Of a stretch of DNA of 43,535 nt, positions 37,373 to 43,535 are shown one piece after another; position 1 is the first letter of the stretch; every line of letters starts with the position of its first letter. The translations under genes and the position numbers were made by a program. The notes under the pieces are model-generated. The model was not told the origin of the DNA. It saw only the letters and a list, made by a program, of their open reading frames with translations, and did not search any database. The DNA is from Gammaproteobacteria bacterium (GTDB lineage: Bacteria; Pseudomonadota; Gammaproteobacteria; Pseudomonadales; Azotimanducaceae): positions 1-43,535 of the forward strand of contig QIGT01000494.1 in assembly GCA_003230835.1 (NCBI GenBank). The letters are read 5' to 3'.

Positions 37373-38065
37373 ATGCATAAACATATCTCCACGTTTGAAC
37401 CAGAGCTGGTTTTGAAGGTTCTACTTTTATGTATCTTTGGCCTGCTAGGACTGCAACTGATTGGCATGGTGCTGTGGCACGGTCTTGGTTACGACTTTGC
37501 GCTGGGATATATTCCAATGACTCGAATGGATGGTGAACGGAATTTCCCGACGCTATTCTCAACTCTTCAGCTTGCGGTGTGCGCTGGATTAATATTTGTA
37601 GTTGCTCAATCTCGAGAAACTAAACGATTCCACTGGTATCTGTTGGGTTTTACGTTTTTATTCTTGACAGCCGATGAATATATTGGCTTTCACGAGATGG
37701 TTGCAGTTTCACGGGCTGCTTCAAACCCTGGACTAACTGCCCAGTTTGCGTGGTTAATACCCTACTTGTTGGGCGTGACGGTTTTCTTGATAATTTTCGT
37801 TCCATTCCTGATTAGCTTGCCTCGTCGTACGGCATTTTTGTTTTGTCTGGCAGGTGGCCTGTTTGTTGGAGCCGCAGTCGGTCTTGAGGCGGTAACCGGT
37901 GTTATGGAGGAATTGGGATATTCGGTTAACGATATCCGCCAGAGACTTGTTGCGACTTTGGAAGAGCTAATCGAAATGATTTCCATAGCGCTATTTATTT
38001 ATAGTTTGCTAGATATGCTAAGAGCGCAGAATCTGAGAATTAAGCTATTAACAACAAGCGACTAG
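37373..38065 (+). CDS. Six-helix membrane protein of unknown function
   Basis: The 230-residue protein starts at ATG 37373, with AGGA 8 bases upstream, and has about six membrane segments. Polar residues recur within or beside the helices: DEYIGFHE (about 104-111) and LEELIEM (about 202-208), with Glu at about 173 and 180. The clustered Asp, Glu and His inside a membrane protein recall intramembrane metal hydrolases of the ceramidase/CREST type, but I cannot assign it. It follows the MBOAT operon by 291 bp on the same strand and may belong to the same function. Confidence 0.7.
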   Translation: MHKHISTFEPELVLKVLLLCIFGLLGLQLIGMVLWHGLGYDFALGYIPMTRMDGERNFPTLFSTLQLAVCAGLIFVVAQSRETKRFHWYLLGFTFLFLTADEYIGFHEMVAVSRAASNPGLTAQFAWLIPYLLGVTVFLIIFVPFLISLPRRTAFLFCLAGGLFVGAAVGLEAVTGVMEELGYSVNDIRQRLVATLEELIEMISIALFIYSLLDMLRAQNLRIKLLTTSD

Positions 38066-38423
38066 CATAGCCGCGATTGAATGCCAATGCGAGCTTCAAT
38101 ATTAACTGTGGGAGCGGCTTCAGCCGCGATTGTACCTTGCAATGGCATTCAATCGCCGCTAAAGCCGCTCCTTCAGTATCAATTTGACGTCCGAACTGAC
38201 GTTGAGCTCCCACAGTTACGCTCTAGATCGTACAAATTTCATAGTTTGAGACCCAGGTCGCAGGCGCAAATGACAGAAAAAGCCAAAGTACGCAACTGTT
38301 TCAGAACAATCCGCATAGGTTAGTTATCAACGACAATACGTCTACCGACCGCACGGGCAAATTTGCCAGGATTATGCGATTCAAGATCCATACGACATTT
38401 AAGAAGCTCATAAGGGAATACAC
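38066..38423. other. Intergenic region with REP-like repeats
   Basis: No gene. The first half is filled with nested inverted repeats (38072-38217). The rest should carry the promoter for the epimerase gene at 38424. Confidence 0.6.
38072..38217. repeat. Nested inverted REP-like element
   Basis: Two inverted REP units, 38110-38132 (GGGAGCGGCTTCAGCCGC...) and 38150-38172 (...GCCGCTAAAGCCGCTCCT), each also self-complementary. Flanking arms AACTGTGGGAGC (38104-38115) and GCTCCCACAGTT (38206-38217) are also reverse complements, and GATTGAATGCC before the first unit pairs with GGCATTCAATC before the second. The layout is like Pseudomonas-type BIME elements. Confidence 0.85.
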
Positions 38424-39452
38424 ATGAAAGTTTTGGTTACCGGACATTGCGGATTTATAGGCACGAACCTAGTACCCATTCTTACGAAGGCAGGCTACGA
38501 CGTCGTTGGTCTTGATACAGACCTGTACAGATACTGCACCTATGGTGATACGCCTGAGTCAGTACCCACCATTAACAAAGACGTGCGCGACGTAGAGCCT
38601 GAAGACCTTAAAGGCTTCGAGGCGGTCGTTCACCTTGCAGCACTGTCGAACGATCCACTGGGTAACATTAACCCCGACCTTACGTACGACATTAATCACA
38701 GAGCGTCCGTACGCATTGCACAGATCGCCCGTGACGTTGGCGTTAAGCGTTTTCTGTTTGCGTCGAGCTGCAGCATGTACGGTAAAGCGGGTGATGAAGA
38801 TGTGCTTGATGAAACGGCCAACTTTAATCCTGTAACGGCTTACGCCAAATCGAAAGTCTACACAGAGCGAGATGTTGCGCCTATGGCGACAGACAGCTTT
38901 AGCCCTGTGTTTTTGCGTAACGCTACGGCGTACGGCGTGTCTCCCCGCATTCGTTTCGACCTTGTCGTTAACAATCTGACAGCATGGGCCTATACAACAG
39001 GCAAAATTTATATGAAAAGCGACGGCACACCGTGGCGCCCTCTCGTTCACATTGACGACATATGTCAGGCAATTGTGTGTGCTCTTAAAGAGCCTCGCGA
39101 AGTGGTTCACGGACTTGCGGTTAACGTAGGTTCCGGTAACGAAAACTATCAAATGCGTGACCTCGCTAATTACGTAAAAGAAATTGTACCGAACTGCGAA
39201 ATTGAAATTGCCGACGGCGCAGGTCCTGACACACGTAGCTATCGCGTCAACTTTGATAAAATTGGCCAAGTGTTTCCAACGTTTAAAACAACGTGGACTG
39301 CACGTAAAGGCGTTCAACAGTGCTACGACAGTTACGTGAAACATGGCCTGAACAAAGACGACTATGAAGGCATTCGCTACAAGCGCATTGCTCACATCAT
39401 GAATTTGATTGAAGAGAAAAAACTCGACACTAACCTGCGGTGGCAGATTTAG
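38424..39452 (+). CDS. NAD-dependent nucleotide-sugar epimerase/dehydratase (extended SDR)
   Basis: Extended SDR of 342 residues. Rossmann motif GHCGFIG at 7-13, SSCSMYG near 114-120, catalytic Tyr140 and Lys144 in YAKSK, and the substrate-side RPLVHIDDICQA are all present. An AAGGGAA site stands about 8 bases before the ATG. Such enzymes modify UDP-, GDP- or dTDP-sugars at C-4 or remove water; the exact sugar cannot be read. It stands alone, downstream of a REP element, and likely contributes to envelope polysaccharide. Confidence 0.9.
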   Translation: MKVLVTGHCGFIGTNLVPILTKAGYDVVGLDTDLYRYCTYGDTPESVPTINKDVRDVEPEDLKGFEAVVHLAALSNDPLGNINPDLTYDINHRASVRIAQIARDVGVKRFLFASSCSMYGKAGDEDVLDETANFNPVTAYAKSKVYTERDVAPMATDSFSPVFLRNATAYGVSPRIRFDLVVNNLTAWAYTTGKIYMKSDGTPWRPLVHIDDICQAIVCALKEPREVVHGLAVNVGSGNENYQMRDLANYVKEIVPNCEIEIADGAGPDTRSYRVNFDKIGQVFPTFKTTWTARKGVQQCYDSYVKHGLNKDDYEGIRYKRIAHIMNLIEEKKLDTNLRWQI

Positions 39453-39578
39453 TCGCGGAACAATCAGAAACACGCATCACTGTGACAAAGAACAGTATCC
39501 TTACGACGTCTTGCATAAACCGGCCTCTGGTGATATGTCGGTGGTTAAAAACTAAATCGAATATGTGTAAACCATTGG

Positions 39579-40337
39579 TTAAGTAGACTCAGCAGAAAGC
39601 GGCGTGCCGTCAGATAACGTAGCCTTGTGATTAGGGCTAAGTTCAAGCATCGTTTCGTCCATCCACTGGCGTGCTTCGAGGGCGACTGCTTCAAGAGTCT
39701 TTCCCGACGTTGAAATGGCCGGGCCAATTTTAAGCGTAATAGTGCCCGGTACTTTGAGTAGCTGACCGTTAGGCCAGTGATCGGTCGCGTTGTGTGCCAC
39801 GGGTATTACGGGTACACCGGCTTCAACCGCGAGCAGTGTGCCGCTGTGACCCCACTTACCCATGCGGCCCTTGGGTACACGAGTGCCTTCCGGAAAAATT
39901 ATTACCCACGTGCCTTCAGACAAGCGTTGTTTGCCTTGCTCCAGTACTTGTTTGACGGCGGAGCGACCAGTTTTGCGGTTAATTGAAATGCAGCGCATAG
40001 AAGCGAGTCCCCATCCCAAAATGGGGATCCACATTAGTTCGCGCTTGAGCACAATAACGTGTCTTGGAAATATCATAAGCTCAGCTAGAGTCTCCCACGG
40101 TGAAGAGTGTTTTATCAGTACAACGCAGGGTTCGTCGGGAAGATTTTCTTTTCCTTCAACTCGCATGTCAACATCGCACAGGATTTTCATTAACCACATT
40201 ACGGTGCGGGCGAAAGAAGGTACCAGCAAAAAACGATAACGATGCGGGAACGGCAGGGCAAGCGTAAGAGCAAGGCCCCACGGCAAGACAAGTAGTCCAC
40301 AAAGGACTAAGAATAGTAGGGAAGTAAAGTGTTTCAA
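39579..40337 (-). CDS. PlsC-like 1-acylglycerol-3-phosphate acyltransferase
   Basis: The 252-residue membrane-associated enzyme has an N-terminal helix, the HX4E form of the acceptor motif (KHSSPWET, His77, Glu82) instead of HX4D, and FPEGTR at 148-153. The HSSPWET variant is known in a lysophospholipid acyltransferase subgroup. The start is TTG at 40337, the only initiator that keeps the full N-terminal helix, but there is no clear ribosome site. The gene follows gmhB by 69 bp on the same strand. Confidence 0.88.
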   Translation of the reverse strand: MKHFTSLLFLVLCGLLVLPWGLALTLALPFPHRYRFLLVPSFARTVMWLMKILCDVDMRVEGKENLPDEPCVVLIKHSSPWETLAELMIFPRHVIVLKRELMWIPILGWGLASMRCISINRKTGRSAVKQVLEQGKQRLSEGTWVIIFPEGTRVPKGRMGKWGHSGTLLAVEAGVPVIPVAHNATDHWPNGQLLKVPGTITLKIGPAISTSGKTLEAVALEARQWMDETMLELSPNHKATLSDGTPLSAEST

Positions 40338-40406
40338 AGAGTTACTGCTTTCATTTCCAGAGTGTTATCACTATGCACGGCATTGCCTGACGTTTGAAGC
40401 CGGGTG

Positions 40407-40940
40407 TTATTTGACCAGTTCGTTTACTGCATCAAGGAGTGTATCGAATACGATTACGCCTGAATTTCCAACCAGCTTACTTTCGGTTTTGCTGCCGTTA
40501 CCGGTACGCACCAAAATGGGTCTGGCCCCTGCTGTGGTGGCGGCTTCAATGTCACGCATTGAATCGCCAATGGCTGGCACACCGTCGAGATCCATTTTAA
40601 AGCGATGTCTGATTTGTTCGAACAAGCCAGATTTTGGTTTGCGGCAGGTACATTGGTCATCCGGTGTGTGCGGACAATAGAACACCGCAGCAATTTCTCC
40701 GCCTTCAGCGTGAACGGCGTCATGCATTTTACGCATGATGGCCGCCAGCGTCTTGTGGTCGATCAGCCCACGACCTACGCCTGACTGGTTGGTAGCGACC
40801 ACCACTACAAAACCCGCCTGATGCAACCTGGCAATGGCCTCCAGGCTTCCAGGTAAGGGTTTCCATTCAGAGCATGACTTTATATACGCTTTGGAATCGC
40901 GGTTAATTACGCCGTCTCTGTCGAGTATCACAAGTTTCAT
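40407..40940 (-). CDS. gmhB: D-glycero-beta-D-manno-heptose-1,7-bisphosphate 7-phosphatase
   Basis: HAD-family phosphatase of ADP-heptose synthesis for the LPS inner core. Seen: nucleophile motif ILDRDGVIN (Asp7, Asp9), TNQSGVGRG, the zinc loop CPHTPDDQCTC (Cys89, His91, Cys97, Cys99) and RKPK followed by IGDSMRDIEAA. Length 177 residues is normal. The gene lies upstream of the PlsC-like gene, the common gmhB-plsC arrangement. Confidence 0.96.
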   Translation of the reverse strand: MKLVILDRDGVINRDSKAYIKSCSEWKPLPGSLEAIARLHQAGFVVVVATNQSGVGRGLIDHKTLAAIMRKMHDAVHAEGGEIAAVFYCPHTPDDQCTCRKPKSGLFEQIRHRFKMDLDGVPAIGDSMRDIEAATTAGARPILVRTGNGSKTESKLVGNSGVIVFDTLLDAVNELVK

Positions 40941-41016
40941 CGTCAGGCATTGTACCGGTAAAACCGCCCTTTCCGTAATTTCTAGTGTATGAGCCTACGC
41001 AGAGGATCGCCGAAGA

Positions 41017-41030
41017 TTGACGTAGATCAG
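41017..41030 (+). promoter_or_regulatory. FNR/Anr-like box
   Basis: TTGAC-GTAG-ATCAG matches the FNR/Anr consensus TTGAT-N4-ATCAA at 8 of 10 specified bases. A TAGAAT -10-like hexamer (41055-41060) lies downstream so that the box centre would be about 42-44 bp before the start, close to a class II activator position. Confidence 0.45.
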
Positions 41031-41065
41031 CGAATTTCGCATGATTTAGTTTAGTAGAATAAAGT

Positions 41066-41219
41066 ATGAAAAAAAATGAGGGAATTTGCCCGTATACATC
41101 GCATATTAAGTAGGCATTGCAAGTACCCCGATGTCGAATCAACATGATAATACTCAGGTGTTATCGTCTTGCCTCCCTTAAGGCTTGCCCGGCACAACTT
41201 GTGTCGGGCATCTTTTTTT
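41066..41219 (+). ncRNA. Candidate FNR-controlled small RNA
   Basis: A transcript from near 41066 to the terminator would be about 155 nt. It would hold an 8-bp hairpin (41146-41165, one G-U pair), a likely single-stranded linker with TTGCCTCCCTT (complementary to Shine-Dalgarno sequences), then a terminator stem with a T-run, the usual shape of Hfq-dependent RNAs. The two short frames inside (starts at 41066 and 41131) lack ribosome sites. An alternative is a leader peptide and attenuator for creD. Confidence 0.45.
41187..41219 (+). terminator. Intrinsic terminator before creD
   Basis: GCCCGGCAC and GTGTCGGGC pair (9 bp, one G-U) around AACTT, followed by ATCTTTTTTT. It points to the plus strand, although no plus-strand gene ends upstream of it within 1.7 kb. 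Confidence 0.85.
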
Positions 41220-41495
41220 GCCGCCTCATCTGTTCAATACTGCGAAGCGGGTGTGGTTACCGTAACCCCGTCATTGAGTACCCGCAGACCGCGGATGTGG
41301 CAATCTGTGTCCGGTTGCTATGGATTCAATCAGTTATACCCCGCAACGTTAAGAGGTTATAGCGAGCTTACCAATCACCGTGCGATGTGACTAACACACC
41401 AAATCCATCTTCCGGTTGCCACTTTTTATCCTGATTCGCCTCATCACAGGTCCTATTGCCTGCGTACTCTGCAACAAGCTTCAGGAGATCAGTAC

Positions 41496-42854
41496 ATGAA
41501 ATTCAGAGTGTATACAAAAGTGGGCATGATCATTTTAGTGGCCCTTCTTCTTATTGTTCCTTTAGGCATGATTTCCACAGTCGTGTACGAACGCAACGCA
41601 TACCGTAATCAGGTGATTAACGAAATTGAGCGTACGTGGACAGGCACTCAACGAATTGCGGGGCCGGTATTGTCGGTGCCCTACTGGGTGGAAGTTAACG
41701 AACAATTCGTAAGCAAAGCTACCGGACTTGAAGAGACCCGAACACGCCGGTTGATGCGTCACGTCTACTGGATTGCACAAACACTCTCTATTACAAGTAA
41801 CGCTGAAACTGAAACACGCTCCAGAGGCATATACAGCGTGCCGGTTTACTCAAGTTCACATAGATTAACCGGTGAATTTGACGTTACGAAATTACTTGAA
41901 CTAAAAACTGAAACACCCGGGTTTGTTTCTTTCGGTCAACCCGAATTGAGCCTTATTGTAAGTGATATACGCGGCATTGGTGGCAACCCTACTCTTTTGT
42001 GGAACGGCGTTGAGCATAGCTTTAAAGCAGGCAGTTCAGTGCCTCATTTAGGCGCTGGTGTTCACGCTGAAATAAACATTGCAAAAAACGCAAAACGCAT
42101 TCCAGTCGACATTACGCTTGAGCTTCGCGGTAGCCAGGAGTTGTCGTTCGCACCGCTTGCCAAAGAGCTCACCGCACAACTTAAATCGAGCTGGCCTCAT
42201 CCAAAATTTGACGGTCAGTTCTTGCCCGAAAAACGTGAAATTTCCGAACAGGGGTTTTCGTCGCGTTGGCGTATGTCTTCATTCGCCACCGATGCGCAAG
42301 GCAAGCTCAACGACTGTGCTAACGGTGGCGAGTGCCATTCGCTGCAGCAACTTTCTTTTGGCGTAAATTTTTTTGAACCGGTCGACATTTACGTAAAGGT
42401 GACCCGCGCCATTAAGTACGGTGCACTTTTTATTGTGCTCACGTTCGTCGCGTTTTTTCTAACCGAAACACTCACCCGCTCTCGCCTGCATCCACTGCAG
42501 TACGCGTTAGTTGGCCTGGCACTCGCCTTATTTTATTTGCTGCTCGTCTCGCTGTCTGAACACATCTCGTTCGGTGCCTCCTATGCTATAGCAACGCTTG
42601 CGTGCGCTGGCCTGATTGGCGTGTATTTAAAAGGAGCTCTGGGCCAAAGTCGGCTTGCCGCCGTATTTAGCGTGGGCATCGCACTTCTTTACGCCATGCT
42701 CTATTCCATCTTGCGCTCCGAGGATTTCGCGCTACTCATGGGCACATTCTTGTTGTTTGCCATGCTCGCGACTGTCATGCTGCTGACTCGTCGAATCGAT
42801 TGGTATGAGATGGGCGCAAGAAGTTCTTCAGTAGATAGTCATAAGCCTGAGTAA
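41496..42854 (+). CDS. creD: Inner membrane protein CreD
   Basis: CreD/CET family protein, 452 residues. One N-terminal membrane helix (about 8-30), a large periplasmic domain with the family's GPVLSVPYW near 56-64, GEFDVTKL and VNFFEPVDIYVKVTRAIKYGALFI, then about five membrane helices at the C-terminus and a RRIDWYEM end. In E. coli creD belongs to the CreBC regulon and affects envelope integrity; relatives are linked to beta-lactamase control in Aeromonas. No creBC genes are in the window. AGGAG stands 9 bases before the ATG. Confidence 0.95.
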   Translation: MKFRVYTKVGMIILVALLLIVPLGMISTVVYERNAYRNQVINEIERTWTGTQRIAGPVLSVPYWVEVNEQFVSKATGLEETRTRRLMRHVYWIAQTLSITSNAETETRSRGIYSVPVYSSSHRLTGEFDVTKLLELKTETPGFVSFGQPELSLIVSDIRGIGGNPTLLWNGVEHSFKAGSSVPHLGAGVHAEINIAKNAKRIPVDITLELRGSQELSFAPLAKELTAQLKSSWPHPKFDGQFLPEKREISEQGFSSRWRMSSFATDAQGKLNDCANGGECHSLQQLSFGVNFFEPVDIYVKVTRAIKYGALFIVLTFVAFFLTETLTRSRLHPLQYALVGLALALFYLLLVSLSEHISFGASYAIATLACAGLIGVYLKGALGQSRLAAVFSVGIALLYAMLYSILRSEDFALLMGTFLLFAMLATVMLLTRRIDWYEMGARSSSVDSHKPE

Positions 42855-43157
42855 TATAGAGGGGTGAAAAATAAATGGTCTTTAGAGTGTCGAAACTGTT
42901 TACAGTTTCATTAGTTTCGCGCTATAACATAGTAAGCAACCGTTGTGTCAGCCTCCACGAGTAGAGGGGGGTTTCGTATTGATTTCAATGTTTTACGGTA
43001 GGTCGACATAACTTTAGACTCGTTATGTCAAGGGTTGGTGTAATTCTTGCTTACCAATATAGACGCTCCATAGGTGGTTGGGGCGGTATCCAACGCTTAA
43101 CAGCTTGGACAAAACATAAAATAATCACCATAAATCAATAAGTTATAAGGACCAAGG
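42855..43157. other. Intergenic region, creD / secreted protein
   Basis: No gene. A short hairpin GAAACTG-TTTA-CAGTTTC (42892-42909) may end creD transcription but lacks a T-run. A regulatory-type dyad lies at 43005-43029. GTAAGCAA (42932-42939) and TTGCTTAC (43047-43054) are a further, widely spaced inverted pair. Confidence 0.5.
43005..43029. promoter_or_regulatory. 8-bp inverted repeat, possible operator
   Basis: GACATAAC and GTTATGTC, perfect complements separated by 9 bp, about 130 bp before the 43158 gene. Geometry is that of a dimeric regulator site. Confidence 0.4.
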
Positions 43158-43535
43158 ATGAATATCACTTCCTCACGCAAAATTTTTACCGTACTCACAG
43201 CTTGCTTCGCCTTTGCCGCGTTTCAAGTGCCCACATCGGCAGCCTTTATAGAAGGTGCTATCGGATTTGGCGGCTTGTTTACGCCAACCGGCGGTTCAGG
43301 AGCCGATCTTGGCGACGCCACAGGCATAGACATCGGGCTTTCACAAGTCATTGATGCTAATGGCGATTTCACTCCTACTGTAGGCTCTTCTGCGGTTTTT
43401 AGTCATCTAGACTTCAACCCGGCCAATACGCCAATTGCATCCTTTTGGTCTGTAACTGCGGGCGCCACCACGTTCAGCTTTGATTTACTTGATATTGGTG
43501 TGGATTTCCAGGATGCTAATCAAATTAACCTGTCC
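43158..43535 (+). CDS. Secreted protein, N-terminal part (runs off the window)
   Basis: The frame is open from ATG 43158 to the window end (126 residues), with AAGGA upstream. A signal peptide (about 1-29: MNITSSRKIFTVLTACFAFA, site near TSAA) precedes a Gly- and Asp-rich beta-type sequence (GAIGFGGLFTPTGG). It resembles the N-terminal part of secreted proteins with C-terminal sorting tails of the PEP-CTERM kind, but the tail is not visible, so this is only a guess. Confidence 0.75.
   Translation, partial: MNITSSRKIFTVLTACFAFAAFQVPTSAAFIEGAIGFGGLFTPTGGSGADLGDATGIDIGLSQVIDANGDFTPTVGSSAVFSHLDFNPANTPIASFWSVTAGATTFSFDLLDIGVDFQDANQINLS

Larger units (their letters stand above)
40941..41495. other. 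Long intergenic region, gmhB / creD
   Basis: No protein gene of normal size. It contains an FNR-like box, a possible -10, and an intrinsic terminator on the plus strand (41017-41219), then about 275 bp of leader or promoter DNA for creD. Two tiny frames (15 and 16 codons at 41066 and 41131) are within the candidate RNA. Confidence 0.5.

Overview
The window is a stretch of gammaproteobacterial chromosome around the replication origin. The evidence is the core block yidC-yidD-rnpA-rpmH (minus strand) facing dnaA-dnaN-recF-gyrB (plus strand), with DnaA boxes and four ParB-type parS palindromes. The DNA is of moderate GC, with AT-richer sugar genes near 21.4-25.4 kb. Secreted proteases (one with a GlyGly-CTERM tail), REP-like repeats, a heptose phosphatase (gmhB) and creD fit a free-living Gram-negative. 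I cannot name a genus.

Layout. (1) 0-8.8 kb: a partial subtilisin-like protease with a large insert, pyrophosphatase, a small lipoprotein, a trypsin-like GlyGly-CTERM protease, a secreted protein of unknown function, a cupin, a MAPEG membrane protein, a flavin/PNPOx-fold protein and a remnant of a chromate transporter. (2) 8.8-18.4 kb: the origin region. The usual mnmE-mnmG-rsmG-parA-parB run does not follow yidC, but parS sites are clustered between recF and gyrB beside an unusual array of 19-bp repeats. (3) 18.5-21.4 kb: an HMG-CoA synthase gene, an acyltransferase-3 gene broken by one in-frame TAA, and dispersed palindromic repeats. (4) 21.4-38.1 kb: an accessory envelope-polysaccharide or lipid-modification region. 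It holds a duplicated-domain unknown protein, a plus-strand run (GT2, sugar C-methyltransferase, RmlC-like epimerase, DUF4910-type peptidase, Wzx flippase), a minus-strand run (PQQ dehydrogenase with cytochrome c, Fe(II)/2OG oxygenase, an SDR lacking its catalytic Tyr and Lys), then a compact plus-strand operon SGNH-FkbH-ACP-MBOAT followed by a membrane protein. (5) 38.4-43.5 kb: an NAD-dependent sugar epimerase, PlsC-like acyltransferase, gmhB, a candidate FNR-controlled small RNA, creD, and the start of a secreted protein.

The most interesting system is the SGNH-FkbH-ACP-MBOAT operon (32327-37081). Its parts match the DltD, DltC and DltB roles of D-alanylation, but the adenylating enzyme DltA is replaced by an FkbH-type HAD protein. 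Known FkbH proteins make glyceryl-ACP from 1,3-bisphosphoglycerate. I infer a Dlt-like pathway that puts a glycerate-derived acyl group on an exported glycan or lipid. Other points worth checking are the parS and repeat neighbourhood, the small RNA candidate at 41066-41219, the SDR with an apparent ATT start, and the subtilase with a LamG-like insert between its catalytic Asp and His.

All calls come from reading the sequence. No database search was run.
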